Positions 6,850 to 12,651 of a stretch of DNA of 16,275 nt are shown here, one piece after another. The first letter of the stretch is position 1. Each line of letters begins with the position of its first letter. The translations under genes were made by a program, and so were the position numbers. The DNA is from CAXTSE01 sp035554115 (GTDB lineage Bacteria > Actinomycetota > Actinomycetes > Actinomycetales > Microbacteriaceae). The DNA is taken from assembly GCA_035554115.1 (NCBI GenBank), contig DATMIW010000036.1:1-16275 (forward strand). Direction: 5' to 3'. The notes under the pieces are model-generated. The model had not been told where the DNA came from, did no database searches, and was given only the letters and a program-made list of their open reading frames with translations.

Positions 6850-6879
6850 GTCAGTGACGGCGCTCTTGGTCACGCTGAC
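6850..6879 (+). terminator. Hairpin after the AAA ATPase gene
   Basis: GTCAG-TGAC (6850-6858) pairs with GTCA-CG-CTGAC (6869-6879), giving 9 base pairs with a two-base bulge and a 10-base loop, 14 bases after the stop. No T-run follows. A likely 3'-end structure; termination is inferred. Confidence 0.4.
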
Positions 6880-7312
6880 TGGGACGGGCGAGGAGCTCAT
6901 AGTGATCCGTCCGATGCTCCGCCTCACCGACCACAACTATCTATCGGAACGTCGCCCTCTCAGCGACCAGCGGCTCGATGAACCATCCCTGGTGTTCATC
7001 CTGCTGAGCTCGTCTGAGCAGTGAGCGCTTCACGCGTACTACCTCCCGAACACGAGGCTGAGCGATCAGACCTTGTTCGAGCCTCGGCAGAACATCTCTG
7101 TCTTCGACCCATCGCTGCCGCGGCAGGCCGGCCGAACCCTGTCCCAGTTCAATCTGATGATCCGCCGTCTCGATGACTCCGCGATGTCGCGGACAATCCT
7201 CGCCGAACACCACATCAACCCCACCAAGAGCTACCAACCCAGGAAACGAAAAACGGACAAACCCCACAACCTCGGGTTCACCCGTCCTCGATGTCCTGAG
7301 ACATCACACAGG
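6880..7312 (+). other. Gene-poor stretch between the defence cluster and tRNA-Arg
   Basis: No recognisable gene on either strand. One plus-strand frame stays open from the ATPase stop to 7021 and, after a single TGA at 7022-7024, again to the tRNA (including RLSDQTLFEPRQNISVFDP and HHINPTKSYQPRKRK). It has no plausible start or ribosome binding site, and I do not recognise it. It could be a gene remnant, as expected at the edge of an integrated element, or chance. No integrase motif was found here. Confidence 0.3.
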
Positions 7313-7384
7313 TGCCCCTGGAGGGACTCGAACCCCCAACCTGCTCCTTAGGACGGAGTCGCTCTTCCATTGAGCTACAGAGGC
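7313..7384 (-). tRNA. tRNA-Arg (CCU anticodon)
   Basis: On the minus strand the 7-bp acceptor stem GCCTCTG pairs with CAGGGGC (one G-U pair), the D-stem is GCTC/GAGC, and the T-arm is GGGGG-TTCGAGT-CCCTC. The anticodon loop GTCCTAA gives CCT, reading AGG. The discriminator base is A (complement of 7313), and CCA is not encoded. The anticodon stem has one A-C mismatch at its top. Such minor arginine tRNA genes are frequent integration sites, and the accessory cluster lies on its 3' side. Confidence 0.93.
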
Positions 7385-7412
7385 TGACGTGGAGTGAGTT
7401 TAGTCGAGGTGG

Positions 7413-7436
7413 GGTGTCGACAAGCTCGACCGACGG
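7413..7436. repeat. Dispersed 24-bp repeat, copy 1 (diverged)
   Basis: GGTGTCGACAAGCTCGACC plus a CGACGG end, differing from the full copies at two positions. It ends one base before the stop codon of the minus-strand CHAP gene and lies between that gene and the tRNA gene. GTCGAG at 7403-7408 can pair with CTCGAC at 7425-7430. Confidence 0.6.
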
Positions 7437-8459
7437 CTATGCGGGCGGGGCGTAGAGGTAGTAGGCCTCGCCCGGCGCGATAATGCGCTGGTGGTAGTTG
7501 TGGTCGCCCTGCTGGTTGTATTCCTCGAGCAGCACCCCACCGTCGGCGGTGATGGCCGAGACGTAGGCGACGTGATTTTGGCCGGCGAACCAGGCGACAG
7601 CTCCGACCTCGGGTGTCGTGCCGGTGGCCCAGCCGTGGTTGACCCACGCGGTCTTCCAGGCGCTGGCGTTACCCGAACCGGGGGTCAGCGTGCTCCAGTC
7701 CCATTTGAAAGGAGCCGAGAAACTGCCCGCATCGCGGTTGAGACGCCAGGCGACGAAGTCGACGCATTCGCGGTAGTAGTACCGCAGGGGGGAAAGCCCA
7801 CCACCCTGGTTGTTCGACAGCTCTGCGGGCCACGGGTAGTCATCCCCCAGCGCTTTCGCCCCCGAGCGCAGATAGGCGGCGAGGTTCGCATCGCGCAGGG
7901 CACTCGAGCGGACGGCGCGGATGGTCTCGGCGCTGGTGACCCCGTAATCCCCACGGCCTGCAGCGTCAGTCTCCACATTGGCGCCCGCCACAAGAGTCTG
8001 AGCGGCGCCGGCTGCGGCGGCCGCAGCGGCAACCGGAGCGTTGCCCTCGGCGTAAGCGGGGAGGGTCAGAGAGGCGAAGAAACCGACAACCACGACCATG
8101 ACGCCGGTGGCGCTGAGACGCTGCCGCCAGTTGCGCGGAGCTTTCGAGGCACGCACCGCACGGCGGGCGGCGGCGCGGCCAGCGGCACGCGAAGACGGGT
8201 CAAAAAGCGGGGAGTCGGGGTTGGCCGAGGAGCGACGGGTGCGGGGGGAGAGGCGTGCAGCAGGCTTCGATGTGCCCCGGCCGCCCGGGCGTCGAGACCC
8301 GCCAACAGTGGGGATCGAGCCCGATTCACGGAGCGAACGACGGGTCGGATGGACCGGAGCACTGGCCACAATGCTGTCGAATCCGGAGTCCGCACGATCC
8401 CGCAGCGGGTGAGCAGCGGGTGAAATCGAGCTAGGTTCGCGGTCTACGCGTTCCGTCAC
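7437..8459 (-). CDS. Membrane-anchored CHAP-domain cell-wall hydrolase
   Basis: A 340-aa protein with a long basic, Ser/Arg/Pro-rich cytoplasmic N-terminus (1-115), one hydrophobic segment GVMVVVVGFFASLTLPAYA (119-137), an Ala-rich linker (141-155), and a C-terminal CHAP domain (about 210-340). The segment may be a membrane anchor, or a signal sequence cut after AYA. The catalytic cysteine is in YYYRECVDFVAWRLN (C232), the histidine in NHVAYVS (H296), and E312/E313 or N315 in LLEEYN could complete the site. CHAP enzymes cleave peptidoglycan peptides as amidases or endopeptidases, so a role in wall remodelling or division is likely. The GTG start has GGAGG ten bases upstream. It is transcribed alone, with a dispersed repeat right after its stop. 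Confidence 0.88.
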   Translation of the reverse strand: MTERVDREPSSISPAAHPLRDRADSGFDSIVASAPVHPTRRSLRESGSIPTVGGSRRPGGRGTSKPAARLSPRTRRSSANPDSPLFDPSSRAAGRAAARRAVRASKAPRNWRQRLSATGVMVVVVGFFASLTLPAYAEGNAPVAAAAAAAGAAQTLVAGANVETDAAGRGDYGVTSAETIRAVRSSALRDANLAAYLRSGAKALGDDYPWPAELSNNQGGGLSPLRYYYRECVDFVAWRLNRDAGSFSAPFKWDWSTLTPGSGNASAWKTAWVNHGWATGTTPEVGAVAWFAGQNHVAYVSAITADGGVLLEEYNQQGDHNYHQRIIAPGEAYYLYAPPA

Positions 8460-8532
8460 AATAAGAAAGCCTCCGGGATAGCGACTCGGACGACGTTACG
8501 CGAGAACGCCGAGAAAGTCATTAACTAGGCGC

Positions 8533-8548
8533 CCCCGCGTTAACGGGG
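8533..8548. other. Short GC hairpin between the HNH and CHAP genes
   Basis: CCCCG (8533-8537) and CGGGG (8544-8548) form a 5-bp stem with a 6-base loop, 18 bases after the HNH stop codon on the minus strand. It is a possible terminator for HNH (no T-run) and lies upstream of the CHAP gene. I see no known riboswitch in the 106 bases between these two genes. Confidence 0.35.
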
Positions 8549-8565
8549 TGTCACACAAAACGGCG

Positions 8566-9063
8566 CTACGCAGCAGGGGCCAGGAACTCATCCCACTCGG
8601 GTTGCGCTCGCTCGACACCGCGTACCAGCCACGCTGTTCCGTGCGGCTGACGCGGTTGCACCCGCAGGGTCCAGCCCATCTCATGCGGAGTCCTGTCGCT
8701 CTTCACGTTGTTGCAGCGCAGGCAGCACGCCACCAGGTTTTCCCAGCTGTCAGCCCCACCGCGCGACCGCGGAACCACGTGGTCGATCGTCGTCGCCGCG
8801 CCGCCGCAGTATCCGCAGCGTGCGTTATCGCGCCGCAACACCCCACGTCGCGACACCGGCACCCGCCGGCTGTTCGGGATGCGCACATACCGCCGCAGCA
8901 AAATCACTGACGGGCGTTCCCACTCCCCCGAGGCGCTGAGCACCGGATGCTCCTCGTCGGACGCGATCAGCGACGCCTTGCCCTCCAACACGAGCACGAG
9001 GGCCCGTTTGAATGACACCACGGCGAGCGGCTCGTAGCCGGCGTTGAGAACCAGTGTGCGCAT
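8566..9063 (-). CDS. HNH endonuclease family protein
   Basis: A 165-aa protein with an N-terminal region beginning MRTLVLNAGYEPLAVVSFKRA, typical of a widespread actinobacterial HNH family, followed by the HNH nuclease fold: CGYC (83-86), the catalytic DH in TIDHVVPRSRGG (D94-H95), and CLRCNN (114-119). The two CxxC pairs should bind a structural zinc. The cellular role of this conserved chromosomal family is not established to my knowledge; it is not obviously linked to the defence cluster. The ATG at 9063 is chosen over a longer in-frame opening to 9273 because it has a strong GAGGAGA site 5-6 bases upstream, matches the usual family start, and lies downstream of a terminator. A strong 5'-leader hairpin precedes it. 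Confidence 0.88.
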   Translation of the reverse strand: MRTLVLNAGYEPLAVVSFKRALVLVLEGKASLIASDEEHPVLSASGEWERPSVILLRRYVRIPNSRRVPVSRRGVLRRDNARCGYCGGAATTIDHVVPRSRGGADSWENLVACCLRCNNVKSDRTPHEMGWTLRVQPRQPHGTAWLVRGVERAQPEWDEFLAPAA

Positions 9064-9081
9064 GCAGGTCTCCTCTCGAAG

Positions 9082-9104
9082 AAGCCTGCACGGCTTGCAG
9101 GCTT
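9082..9104 (-). promoter_or_regulatory. Strong hairpin in the HNH 5' region
   Basis: AGCCTGCA (9083-9090) and TGCAGGCT (9096-9103) are perfect 8-bp arms around a 5-base loop, extended by one more pair to 9082/9104. It lies about 20 bases upstream of the HNH ATG, just before the ribosome binding site, so in the mRNA it would stand beside the initiation region. It could modulate translation or protect the 5' end. Confidence 0.45.
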
Positions 9105-9143
9105 TCGAAGCCTCGATGACCGAAGGACGCGAGAAGAAGCAAC

Positions 9144-9174
9144 AAAAAAGGCGCGGCCGCGAACGACAGCGCCT
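9144..9174 (-). terminator. Rho-independent terminator of the 24-codon ORF
   Basis: On the minus strand AGGCGC (complement of 9169-9174) pairs with GCGCCT (complement of 9149-9154) over a 14-base loop, followed directly by six T residues (complement of 9144-9149). It begins inside the stop codon of the tiny ORF. This is the only classical stem plus T-run terminator I see in the window. Confidence 0.7.
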
Positions 9175-9247
9175 AGCTAATGAAACCGTGCCGTATGTAG
9201 AAGAGGGCGCGCGCATCCGTGGTGGGGATGGCGGACCAGATCGACAT
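9173..9247 (-). CDS. Tiny ORF (24 aa), candidate small peptide or leader
   Basis: ATG at 9247 to TAG at 9173-9175 encodes MSIWSAIPTTDARALF followed by YIRHGFIS. The Shine-Dalgarno AGGAGA (9253-9258) is five bases upstream, among the best in the window. A -10 box (9285-9290) and a 5' hairpin (9263-9280) precede it, and a T-run terminator overlaps its stop, so it seems to be a self-contained transcription unit of about 130 bases. The peptide has a hydrophobic/aromatic character with no clear membrane helix. It may be a real small protein, or the translated part of a regulatory RNA or attenuator upstream of the HNH gene. I do not recognise a family. Confidence 0.55.
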   Translation of the reverse strand: MSIWSAIPTTDARALFYIRHGFIS

Positions 9248-9262
9248 GCGGCTCTCCTGGAA

Positions 9263-9290
9263 TCCTCGAACACACGAGGACTTCAGGGTA
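9263..9290 (-). promoter_or_regulatory. Promoter and 5' hairpin of the tiny ORF
   Basis: TACCCT (minus strand, 9290 to 9285) fits the TAnnnT -10 pattern. The predicted transcript starts near 9278, almost at the beginning of a perfect 6-bp hairpin TCCTCG-N6-CGAGGA (9263-9280), which lies just upstream of the AGGAGA site. A 5'-terminal hairpin would stabilise a short RNA. No strong -35 is seen. Confidence 0.4.
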
Positions 9291-9305
9291 ACTCACGATC
9301 GCTAA

Positions 9306-9365
9306 TCGAGGTTGTCGAGATCGAGGAGTGTCGCGGGGGTTGGTCTCGACAAGCTCGACCGGCGG
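9306..9365. repeat. Dispersed repeat, copy 2: inverted pair forming a long hairpin
   Basis: A full copy at 9342-9365 (GGTCTCGACAAGCTCGACC then GGCGG) faces a diverged inverted copy at 9306-9322 (TCGAGGTTGTCGAGATC). They match at 15 of 17 arm positions around a 19-base loop, like paired REP elements. The element lies 4 bases after the stop codon of ideR (minus strand) and could terminate or protect that mRNA. Confidence 0.65.
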
Positions 9366-9369
9366 AGTA

Positions 9370-10062
9370 CTAGACCGCGACGTAGATGTGCTGGGCGACC
9401 TCGGGAGGCAGCTCGAGCCCGTCGCCGTTGCCCTCGACCCGCACGAGCACGTAGCTGCCCGCCTGCGCGAGGGTGACCTGCGCACCGGGAAGCACCCCGG
9501 CATCCCGTAGCTGAGCGAGAAGTTCCGGCTCGAACTGCACGGGCTCGCCCAGGCGGCGCACCGTGCCGGTGACGGGACCGGATTCGCGCGCGACCCGATC
9601 GACGATGTTGACGACCCCATCCAAGAATCTGGCGGCCGGGGCGTCGCCCAACTCATCCAATCCGGGAATCGGGTTGCCGTAGGGCGACTCGGTGGGGTGG
9701 TCGAGCAGCTCGAGCAGGCGGCGCTCAACCTGCTCGCTCATGACGTGCTCCCAGCGGCATGCCTCTTCGTGCACGAAGGCCCAGTCGAGGCCGATGACAT
9801 CAGCCAACAGACGCTCGGCCAGGCGATGCTTGCGCATGACGTGCAGGGCGCGGCTGCGGCCGTCGGTGGTGAGGGCGAGGTGGCGGTCGCCTTCGACGAC
9901 CACGAGACCGTCACGCTCCATGCGGCCGATCGTCTGCGACACGGTGGGGCCGGAATGTCCGAGGCGCTCAGAAATGCGCGCACGCAGGGGAACGATGTTC
10001 TCCTCTTCGAGGTCGAGGATCGTCCTCAAATACATTTCGGTCGTGTCGACGAGGTCCGTCAC
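9370..10062 (-). CDS. ideR: Iron-dependent transcriptional regulator, DtxR/IdeR type
   Basis: 230 aa, strikingly like DtxR from the start: DLVDTTEMYLRTILDLEEE, then SGPTVSQTIGRMERDGLVVV (37-56), the winged helix. All primary and ancillary metal ligands I can place keep their DtxR numbers: M10, H79, E83, H98, C102, E105 and H106. The dimerisation domain holds EACRWEHVMS and NPIPGLDELG, and an SH3/FeoA-like C-terminal domain follows (about 160-230). It should bind DNA with Fe(II) (or Mn) and repress iron uptake while controlling storage. The GTG start has GGAGG seven bases upstream. It is divergent from serC, 97 bases apart, and a dyad overlaps its putative -10 box. Confidence 0.93.
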   Translation of the reverse strand: MTDLVDTTEMYLRTILDLEEENIVPLRARISERLGHSGPTVSQTIGRMERDGLVVVEGDRHLALTTDGRSRALHVMRKHRLAERLLADVIGLDWAFVHEEACRWEHVMSEQVERRLLELLDHPTESPYGNPIPGLDELGDAPAARFLDGVVNIVDRVARESGPVTGTVRRLGEPVQFEPELLAQLRDAGVLPGAQVTLAQAGSYVLVRVEGNGDGLELPPEVAQHIYVAV

Positions 10063-10087
10063 CGCTGTTCCTCCGCATGGCTTGAGC

Positions 10088-10100
10088 AGGCTTCAGCCTA
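10088..10100 (-). promoter_or_regulatory. ideR -10 box overlapped by a dyad
   Basis: TAGGCT on the minus strand (10100 to 10095) fits TAnnnT and would start the transcript about 26 bases before the ideR GTG. It overlaps a perfect dyad AGGCT-TC-AGCCT (10088-10099). The spacing does not match the classical 19-bp DtxR/IdeR box, so autoregulation through it is only a possibility. Confidence 0.3.
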
Positions 10101-10147
10101 GCGGCGCGAGCGCCACCTGGCCGTGCGGACGTCGTCTCGCATCCCCG

Positions 10148-10153
10148 TAGAAT
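10148..10153 (+). promoter_or_regulatory. serC -10 box, leaderless
   Basis: TAGAAT, close to the TATAAT consensus, lies exactly six bases (TTCATC) before the serC ATG, and there is no Shine-Dalgarno sequence. Transcription should begin at or beside the A of the ATG. Confidence 0.55.
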
Positions 10154-10159
10154 TTCATC

Positions 10160-11269
10160 ATGCCCACCCCCTCTTTTCCTGCTGACCTGCTGCCCGTCGA
10201 CGGCCGGTTCGGATGCGGCCCCTCCAAGGTGCGCCCCGAACAGCTCGCACACCTCACCAAGCACGCCGACATCCTCGGCACCTCGCACCGCCGGGCCCCG
10301 GTGAAAAACCTTGTCGGCCGCGTGCGCGAAGGCTTGTCGACCCTGTTCAATGCTCCTGACGGCTACGAAGTGCTGCTGGCCAACGGCGGCTCGACAGCGT
10401 TCTGGGATTCGGCGGCGTTCTCGCTGATCGAGAAGCGCAGCGAACACCTAACTTTCGGTGAATTCGGGTCGAAGTTCGCGGCGGCGGCCAAGACGCCCTT
10501 CCTCGACGCACCACATGTGATCAGCGCACCAGGTGGATCCCGCGCCGAGGTCGAGGTTGTGGAGGGCGTCGACGTCTACGCCTGGCCGCACAACGAAACC
10601 TCGACAGGCGTCATGGCGCCCGTCATCCGCGTGAACGGCGACGCCGGCGCCCTGACCGTCATCGATGCGACAAGCGCCGCCGGTGGTGTCGCCTTCGACC
10701 CGAACCAGGTCGACGTGTACTACTTCGCCCCGCAGAAGAACTTCGCGAGCGACGGCGGTCTGTGGTTCGCCCTCGTCTCGCCCGCCGCCATCGAGCGGAT
10801 CGAGCGGATCGCCGCCAGCGACCGGTACATTCCCGAGTTTCTCAGCCTCAAGAACGCCGTCGACAACTCGCGGCTGCAGCAGACGCTCAACACGCCTGCC
10901 GTGTCGACGCTGCTGCTCATGGAGGCGCAGCTCGACTGGATCAACGGCAACGGCGGGCTCGCGTGGGCGGATGCCCGCACGCGCGAATCGTCGGGTGTTC
11001 TGTATGACTGGGCTGCGGCATCCGAATATGCGACCCCGTTCGTCGAGAACCCGGATCACCGTTCGCAGGTCGTCGTGACGATCGACTTCGACGACTCGAT
11101 CGACGCCGCCGCCATCGCCAAGACCCTGCGGGCGAACGGCATCGTCGACACCGAGCCGTACCGCAAGCTCGGCCGCAACCAGCTGCGCGTCGCCACCTTC
11201 ACCGCGATCGACCCGGATGACGTGCGCACCCTCACCCGCGCCATCGACTGGGCCGTAGCCAACCGCTAG
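10160..11269 (+). CDS. serC: Phosphoserine aminotransferase
   Basis: 369 aa, the size of actinobacterial SerC. It converts 3-phosphohydroxypyruvate and glutamate to 3-phosphoserine and 2-oxoglutarate in serine biosynthesis (and possibly acts in pyridoxine synthesis), using pyridoxal phosphate in the cytoplasm. Visible family marks: RFGCGPSKVRPEQ (16-28), GTSHRRAPVK (40-49), NGGSTAFWD (75-83), PHNETSTGV (143-151), the PLP-contacting aspartate in VIDATSAAGG (D169), and the Schiff-base lysine in YFAPQKNFASDGG (K193). The ATG follows a -10 box by six bases with no ribosome binding site, which fits a leaderless mRNA. A truncated dispersed repeat and a long inverted repeat follow the gene. Confidence 0.95.
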   Translation: MPTPSFPADLLPVDGRFGCGPSKVRPEQLAHLTKHADILGTSHRRAPVKNLVGRVREGLSTLFNAPDGYEVLLANGGSTAFWDSAAFSLIEKRSEHLTFGEFGSKFAAAAKTPFLDAPHVISAPGGSRAEVEVVEGVDVYAWPHNETSTGVMAPVIRVNGDAGALTVIDATSAAGGVAFDPNQVDVYYFAPQKNFASDGGLWFALVSPAAIERIERIAASDRYIPEFLSLKNAVDNSRLQQTLNTPAVSTLLLMEAQLDWINGNGGLAWADARTRESSGVLYDWAAASEYATPFVENPDHRSQVVVTIDFDDSIDAAAIAKTLRANGIVDTEPYRKLGRNQLRVATFTAIDPDDVRTLTRAIDWAVANR

Positions 11270-11284
11270 CACCCGCCGGTCACA

Positions 11285-11297
11285 CCGCCGGTCGAGC
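11285..11297 (-). repeat. Partial copy of the dispersed repeat after serC
   Basis: CCGCCGGTCGAGC matches 13 bases of the reverse complement of the full repeat, then diverges. It starts 15 bases after the serC stop. CCGCCGGTC also occurs just before at 11273-11281. A remnant of the same element is likely. Confidence 0.4.
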
Positions 11298-11332
11298 CCC
11301 CCACGCGTAGAGCGCCCGCGTAACAGACGAGG

Positions 11333-11380
11333 CGTTCGCAATCCAAGGTGGAGTTCATACATCTGATCGGATTGCGAACG
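11333..11380. repeat. Perfect 12-bp inverted repeat with 24-base spacer
   Basis: CGTTCGCAATCC (11333-11344) and GGATTGCGAACG (11369-11380) are exact reverse complements. The spacer contains AAGGTGGAG, like a ribosome binding site, but no start codon in reach. It lies between serC and the DUF2530 gene. It could be a serC 3' hairpin, an operator pair or a tiny mobile-element remnant; there is no T-run. Confidence 0.55.
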
Positions 11381-11420
11381 GCTCAGCGGATGCGGCGCTC
11401 GGCCAGCGGGGCGGAGCCGC

Positions 11421-11426
11421 TACCCT
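11421..11426 (+). promoter_or_regulatory. DUF2530 gene -10 box, leaderless
   Basis: TACCCT lies six bases before the ATG at 11433. GGGAG between them is too close to the ATG to be a normal ribosome binding site. A leaderless transcript is likely. Confidence 0.4.
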
Positions 11427-11432
11427 GGGAGC

Positions 11433-11666
11433 ATGCGTCTCTGGCTGAAGGATTCCGAGCGCCGACCCGACCCCGACCCGGTCAAGACTGACGACCGGAA
11501 GGCGATCCTTGTCGGCCTCGTGCTGTGGCTGGTCGCGCTCGCCGGGCTCCTGCTGTTCCTCGGGGCGCTGATCGACGCCAAGAACACCTGGTGGCTATGG
11601 ACGGTCCTGATCGGCTTCGGCCTCGGCCTCGTCTTGCTGATCTTCGCCCACCGCAAACAGGTCTGA
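11433..11666 (+). CDS. DUF2530 small membrane protein
   Basis: 77 aa. After a charged N-terminus (RLWLKDSERRPDPDPVKTDDRK) there are two hydrophobic helices, about 25-46 and 53-72, joined by a short loop with DAKNTWW, and a basic end AHRKQV. The KTDDRKAILVGLVLW and WWLWTVLIGFGLGLVLL patterns match the actinobacterial DUF2530 family, which has no known function. It is probably an inner-membrane protein with both ends inside. The last 72 bases overlap the convergent DUF3027 gene on the other strand, so helix 2 is encoded opposite the acidic C-terminus of that protein. Conservation of position near serC is common in relatives, as far as I recall. Confidence 0.82.
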   Translation: MRLWLKDSERRPDPDPVKTDDRKAILVGLVLWLVALAGLLLFLGALIDAKNTWWLWTVLIGFGLGLVLLIFAHRKQV

Positions 11667-12218
11667 CGGCAGTTCATCCACATCGCTGAGGTCTTCGTCA
11701 TCGGCGGAGTCGTCGAGGTGGTCGATTTCGATCCCGTCACGCTTGCCGCCCCGGCGGAGAACGTGACCGTCGTCGAGGTCGTCCTCATCATCCAGATCGT
11801 CGTCGTCAATGTCGAGGTCGTCTACATCGTCGTCGAGCGAAATGTCGTCGGCATCAAGTTCGGCGTCGGGGTCCAGGTCGTCGCTCACCGCAACCCCGGC
11901 CGCGGCAAGTTCGGCCTGCGCCTGGCGGTACTCATCGAGTCGCTCCGACCACGGCACCCAGTCGGGCGCAAGCAGCGCACCATCGCCGGGCATGAGTTCC
12001 GTCTCGAGCACCGTCGGGTCATCCCCGGGCAGTTCGGCAACGCTCACAGCCCAATGCCAGCCCGGATACCCGTCGAGCGCTGCGGCGAACAGCAGCGTCG
12101 TGACGCCGTCACCCTCATCGAGCTGCGAGATCAGCGTGCCGACAGTTTCGGCCGGCGTCATCTCAAACAGGGCTTGGCGCGCGAGGGTTTCGCGGTCGAC
12201 GGTCATCAGATCAAGCAT
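11595..12218 (-). CDS. DUF3027 family protein with acidic tail
   Basis: 207 aa from the ATG at 12218. The folded part (about 8-100) has the DUF3027 pattern GYPGWHWAVSVAELPGDD (50-67) and LMPGDGALLAPDWVPWSERL (75-94). The rest is a low-complexity acidic tail, mostly Asp from 113 to 150 and again 166-184, ending in a Glu/Asp/Gln run. The function is unknown; the family is actinobacterial. The start ATG overlaps the stop of the upstream cold-shock gene by 8 bases (ATGCTTGA), which suggests translational coupling and one mRNA. A second ATG at 12206 is an alternative; neither has a clear ribosome binding site. The 3' end overlaps the convergent DUF2530 gene by 72 bases. Confidence 0.8.
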   Translation of the reverse strand: MLDLMTVDRETLARQALFEMTPAETVGTLISQLDEGDGVTTLLFAAALDGYPGWHWAVSVAELPGDDPTVLETELMPGDGALLAPDWVPWSERLDEYRQAQAELAAAGVAVSDDLDPDAELDADDISLDDDVDDLDIDDDDLDDEDDLDDGHVLRRGGKRDGIEIDHLDDSADDEDLSDVDELPSDLFAVGEDQQDEAEAEADQDRP

Positions 12219-12591
12219 CGAGGTCGTCGGCGACCTTGCGCAAAACAGCCGCAATCTTGGAGCCGTGCGAACGGTCGGGGTAGCGACCGCGACGCAGACC
12301 GGCGCCGATTCCGTCGAGAAGTTTCACGAGGTCTTCGACCACGATCGCCATATCGTCGGCACTGCGGCGGTTGAGCTTGCTGAGGCTGGGCGGGGCATCC
12401 AGAATGCGCACCGACAGAGCCTGCGCGCCCTTCTTCCCGTCGGCCACGCCGAATTCGAGCCGGCTGCCCGCCTTCACAACAGCGCCGGCTGGCAGCGCTG
12501 ATGCATGAAGGAAGACCTCCGTGCCGTCGTCGGCGGCAATGAAGCCAAAACCTTTGTCGTCGTCGTAGAACTTGACCTTGCCGGTGGGCAT
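12211..12591 (-). CDS. Cold-shock-domain protein with C-terminal extension
   Basis: 126 aa. Residues 1-65 are a cold-shock domain: GKVKFYDDDKGFGFIAADDG with RNP1 KGFGFI (13-18) and RNP2 VFLHAS (26-31), which bind single-stranded RNA or DNA. Unlike the plain 67-aa CspA proteins it continues with a basic/helical extension of about 60 residues (LNRRSADDMAIVVEDLVKLL and SKIAAVLRKVADDLDA), a form common in Actinobacteria. It probably acts as an RNA chaperone. The ATG has GAGAGGG upstream. It is first in a two-gene unit with DUF3027 and divergent from a small membrane-protein gene 60 bases away. Confidence 0.9.
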   Translation of the reverse strand: MPTGKVKFYDDDKGFGFIAADDGTEVFLHASALPAGAVVKAGSRLEFGVADGKKGAQALSVRILDAPPSLSKLNRRSADDMAIVVEDLVKLLDGIGAGLRRGRYPDRSHGSKIAAVLRKVADDLDA

Positions 12592-12639
12592 GCCGACCCT
12601 CTCTCGATGCTGACGGGGCAACGGGTCAGTGGCTGGCCC

Positions 12640-12645
12640 TATCCT
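12640..12645 (+). promoter_or_regulatory. -10 box for leaderless membrane-protein gene
   Basis: TATCCT lies six bases (GGTGCT) before the GTG at 12652. This fixes the start of the small membrane protein better than an earlier in-frame start, since the frame upstream runs through the divergent cold-shock gene and its promoter. Confidence 0.5.
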
Positions 12646-12651
12646 GGTGCT

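Noticed and set aside
7313..7384. Attachment-site duplication of the tRNA 3' end
   Set aside because: I looked for the T-arm/acceptor sequence elsewhere in 1-7300 and found no second copy.
7491..8423. 310-codon plus-strand frame opposite the CHAP gene
   Set aside because: Antisense to a gene with clear catalytic motifs, low-complexity Gly/Arg/Val translation, no ribosome binding site.
8460..8565. Cyclic-di-AMP (ydaO-type) riboswitch before the cell-wall hydrolase gene
   Set aside because: Such riboswitches often precede actinobacterial wall hydrolases, but the leader here is too short and lacks the conserved motifs.
9064..9273. N-terminal extension of the HNH protein to an earlier start
   Set aside because: It would run through the T-run terminator and the tiny ORF, and the ATG at 9063 has a strong ribosome binding site and the family-typical N-terminus.
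10448..11362. 304-codon minus-strand frame opposite serC
   Set aside because: Pure shadow of serC; Arg/Val/Asp-rich translation typical of antisense high-GC frames.
11757..11885. GTC/GAC microsatellite-like repeat
   Set aside because: It is the coding sequence for the acidic Asp-rich tail of the DUF3027 protein and varies at the codon level; not an independent repeat.
12505..12651. Upstream extension of the small membrane protein
   Set aside because: It would cover the 5' part of the divergent cold-shock gene; the -10 box with the GTG six bases on gives a better start.
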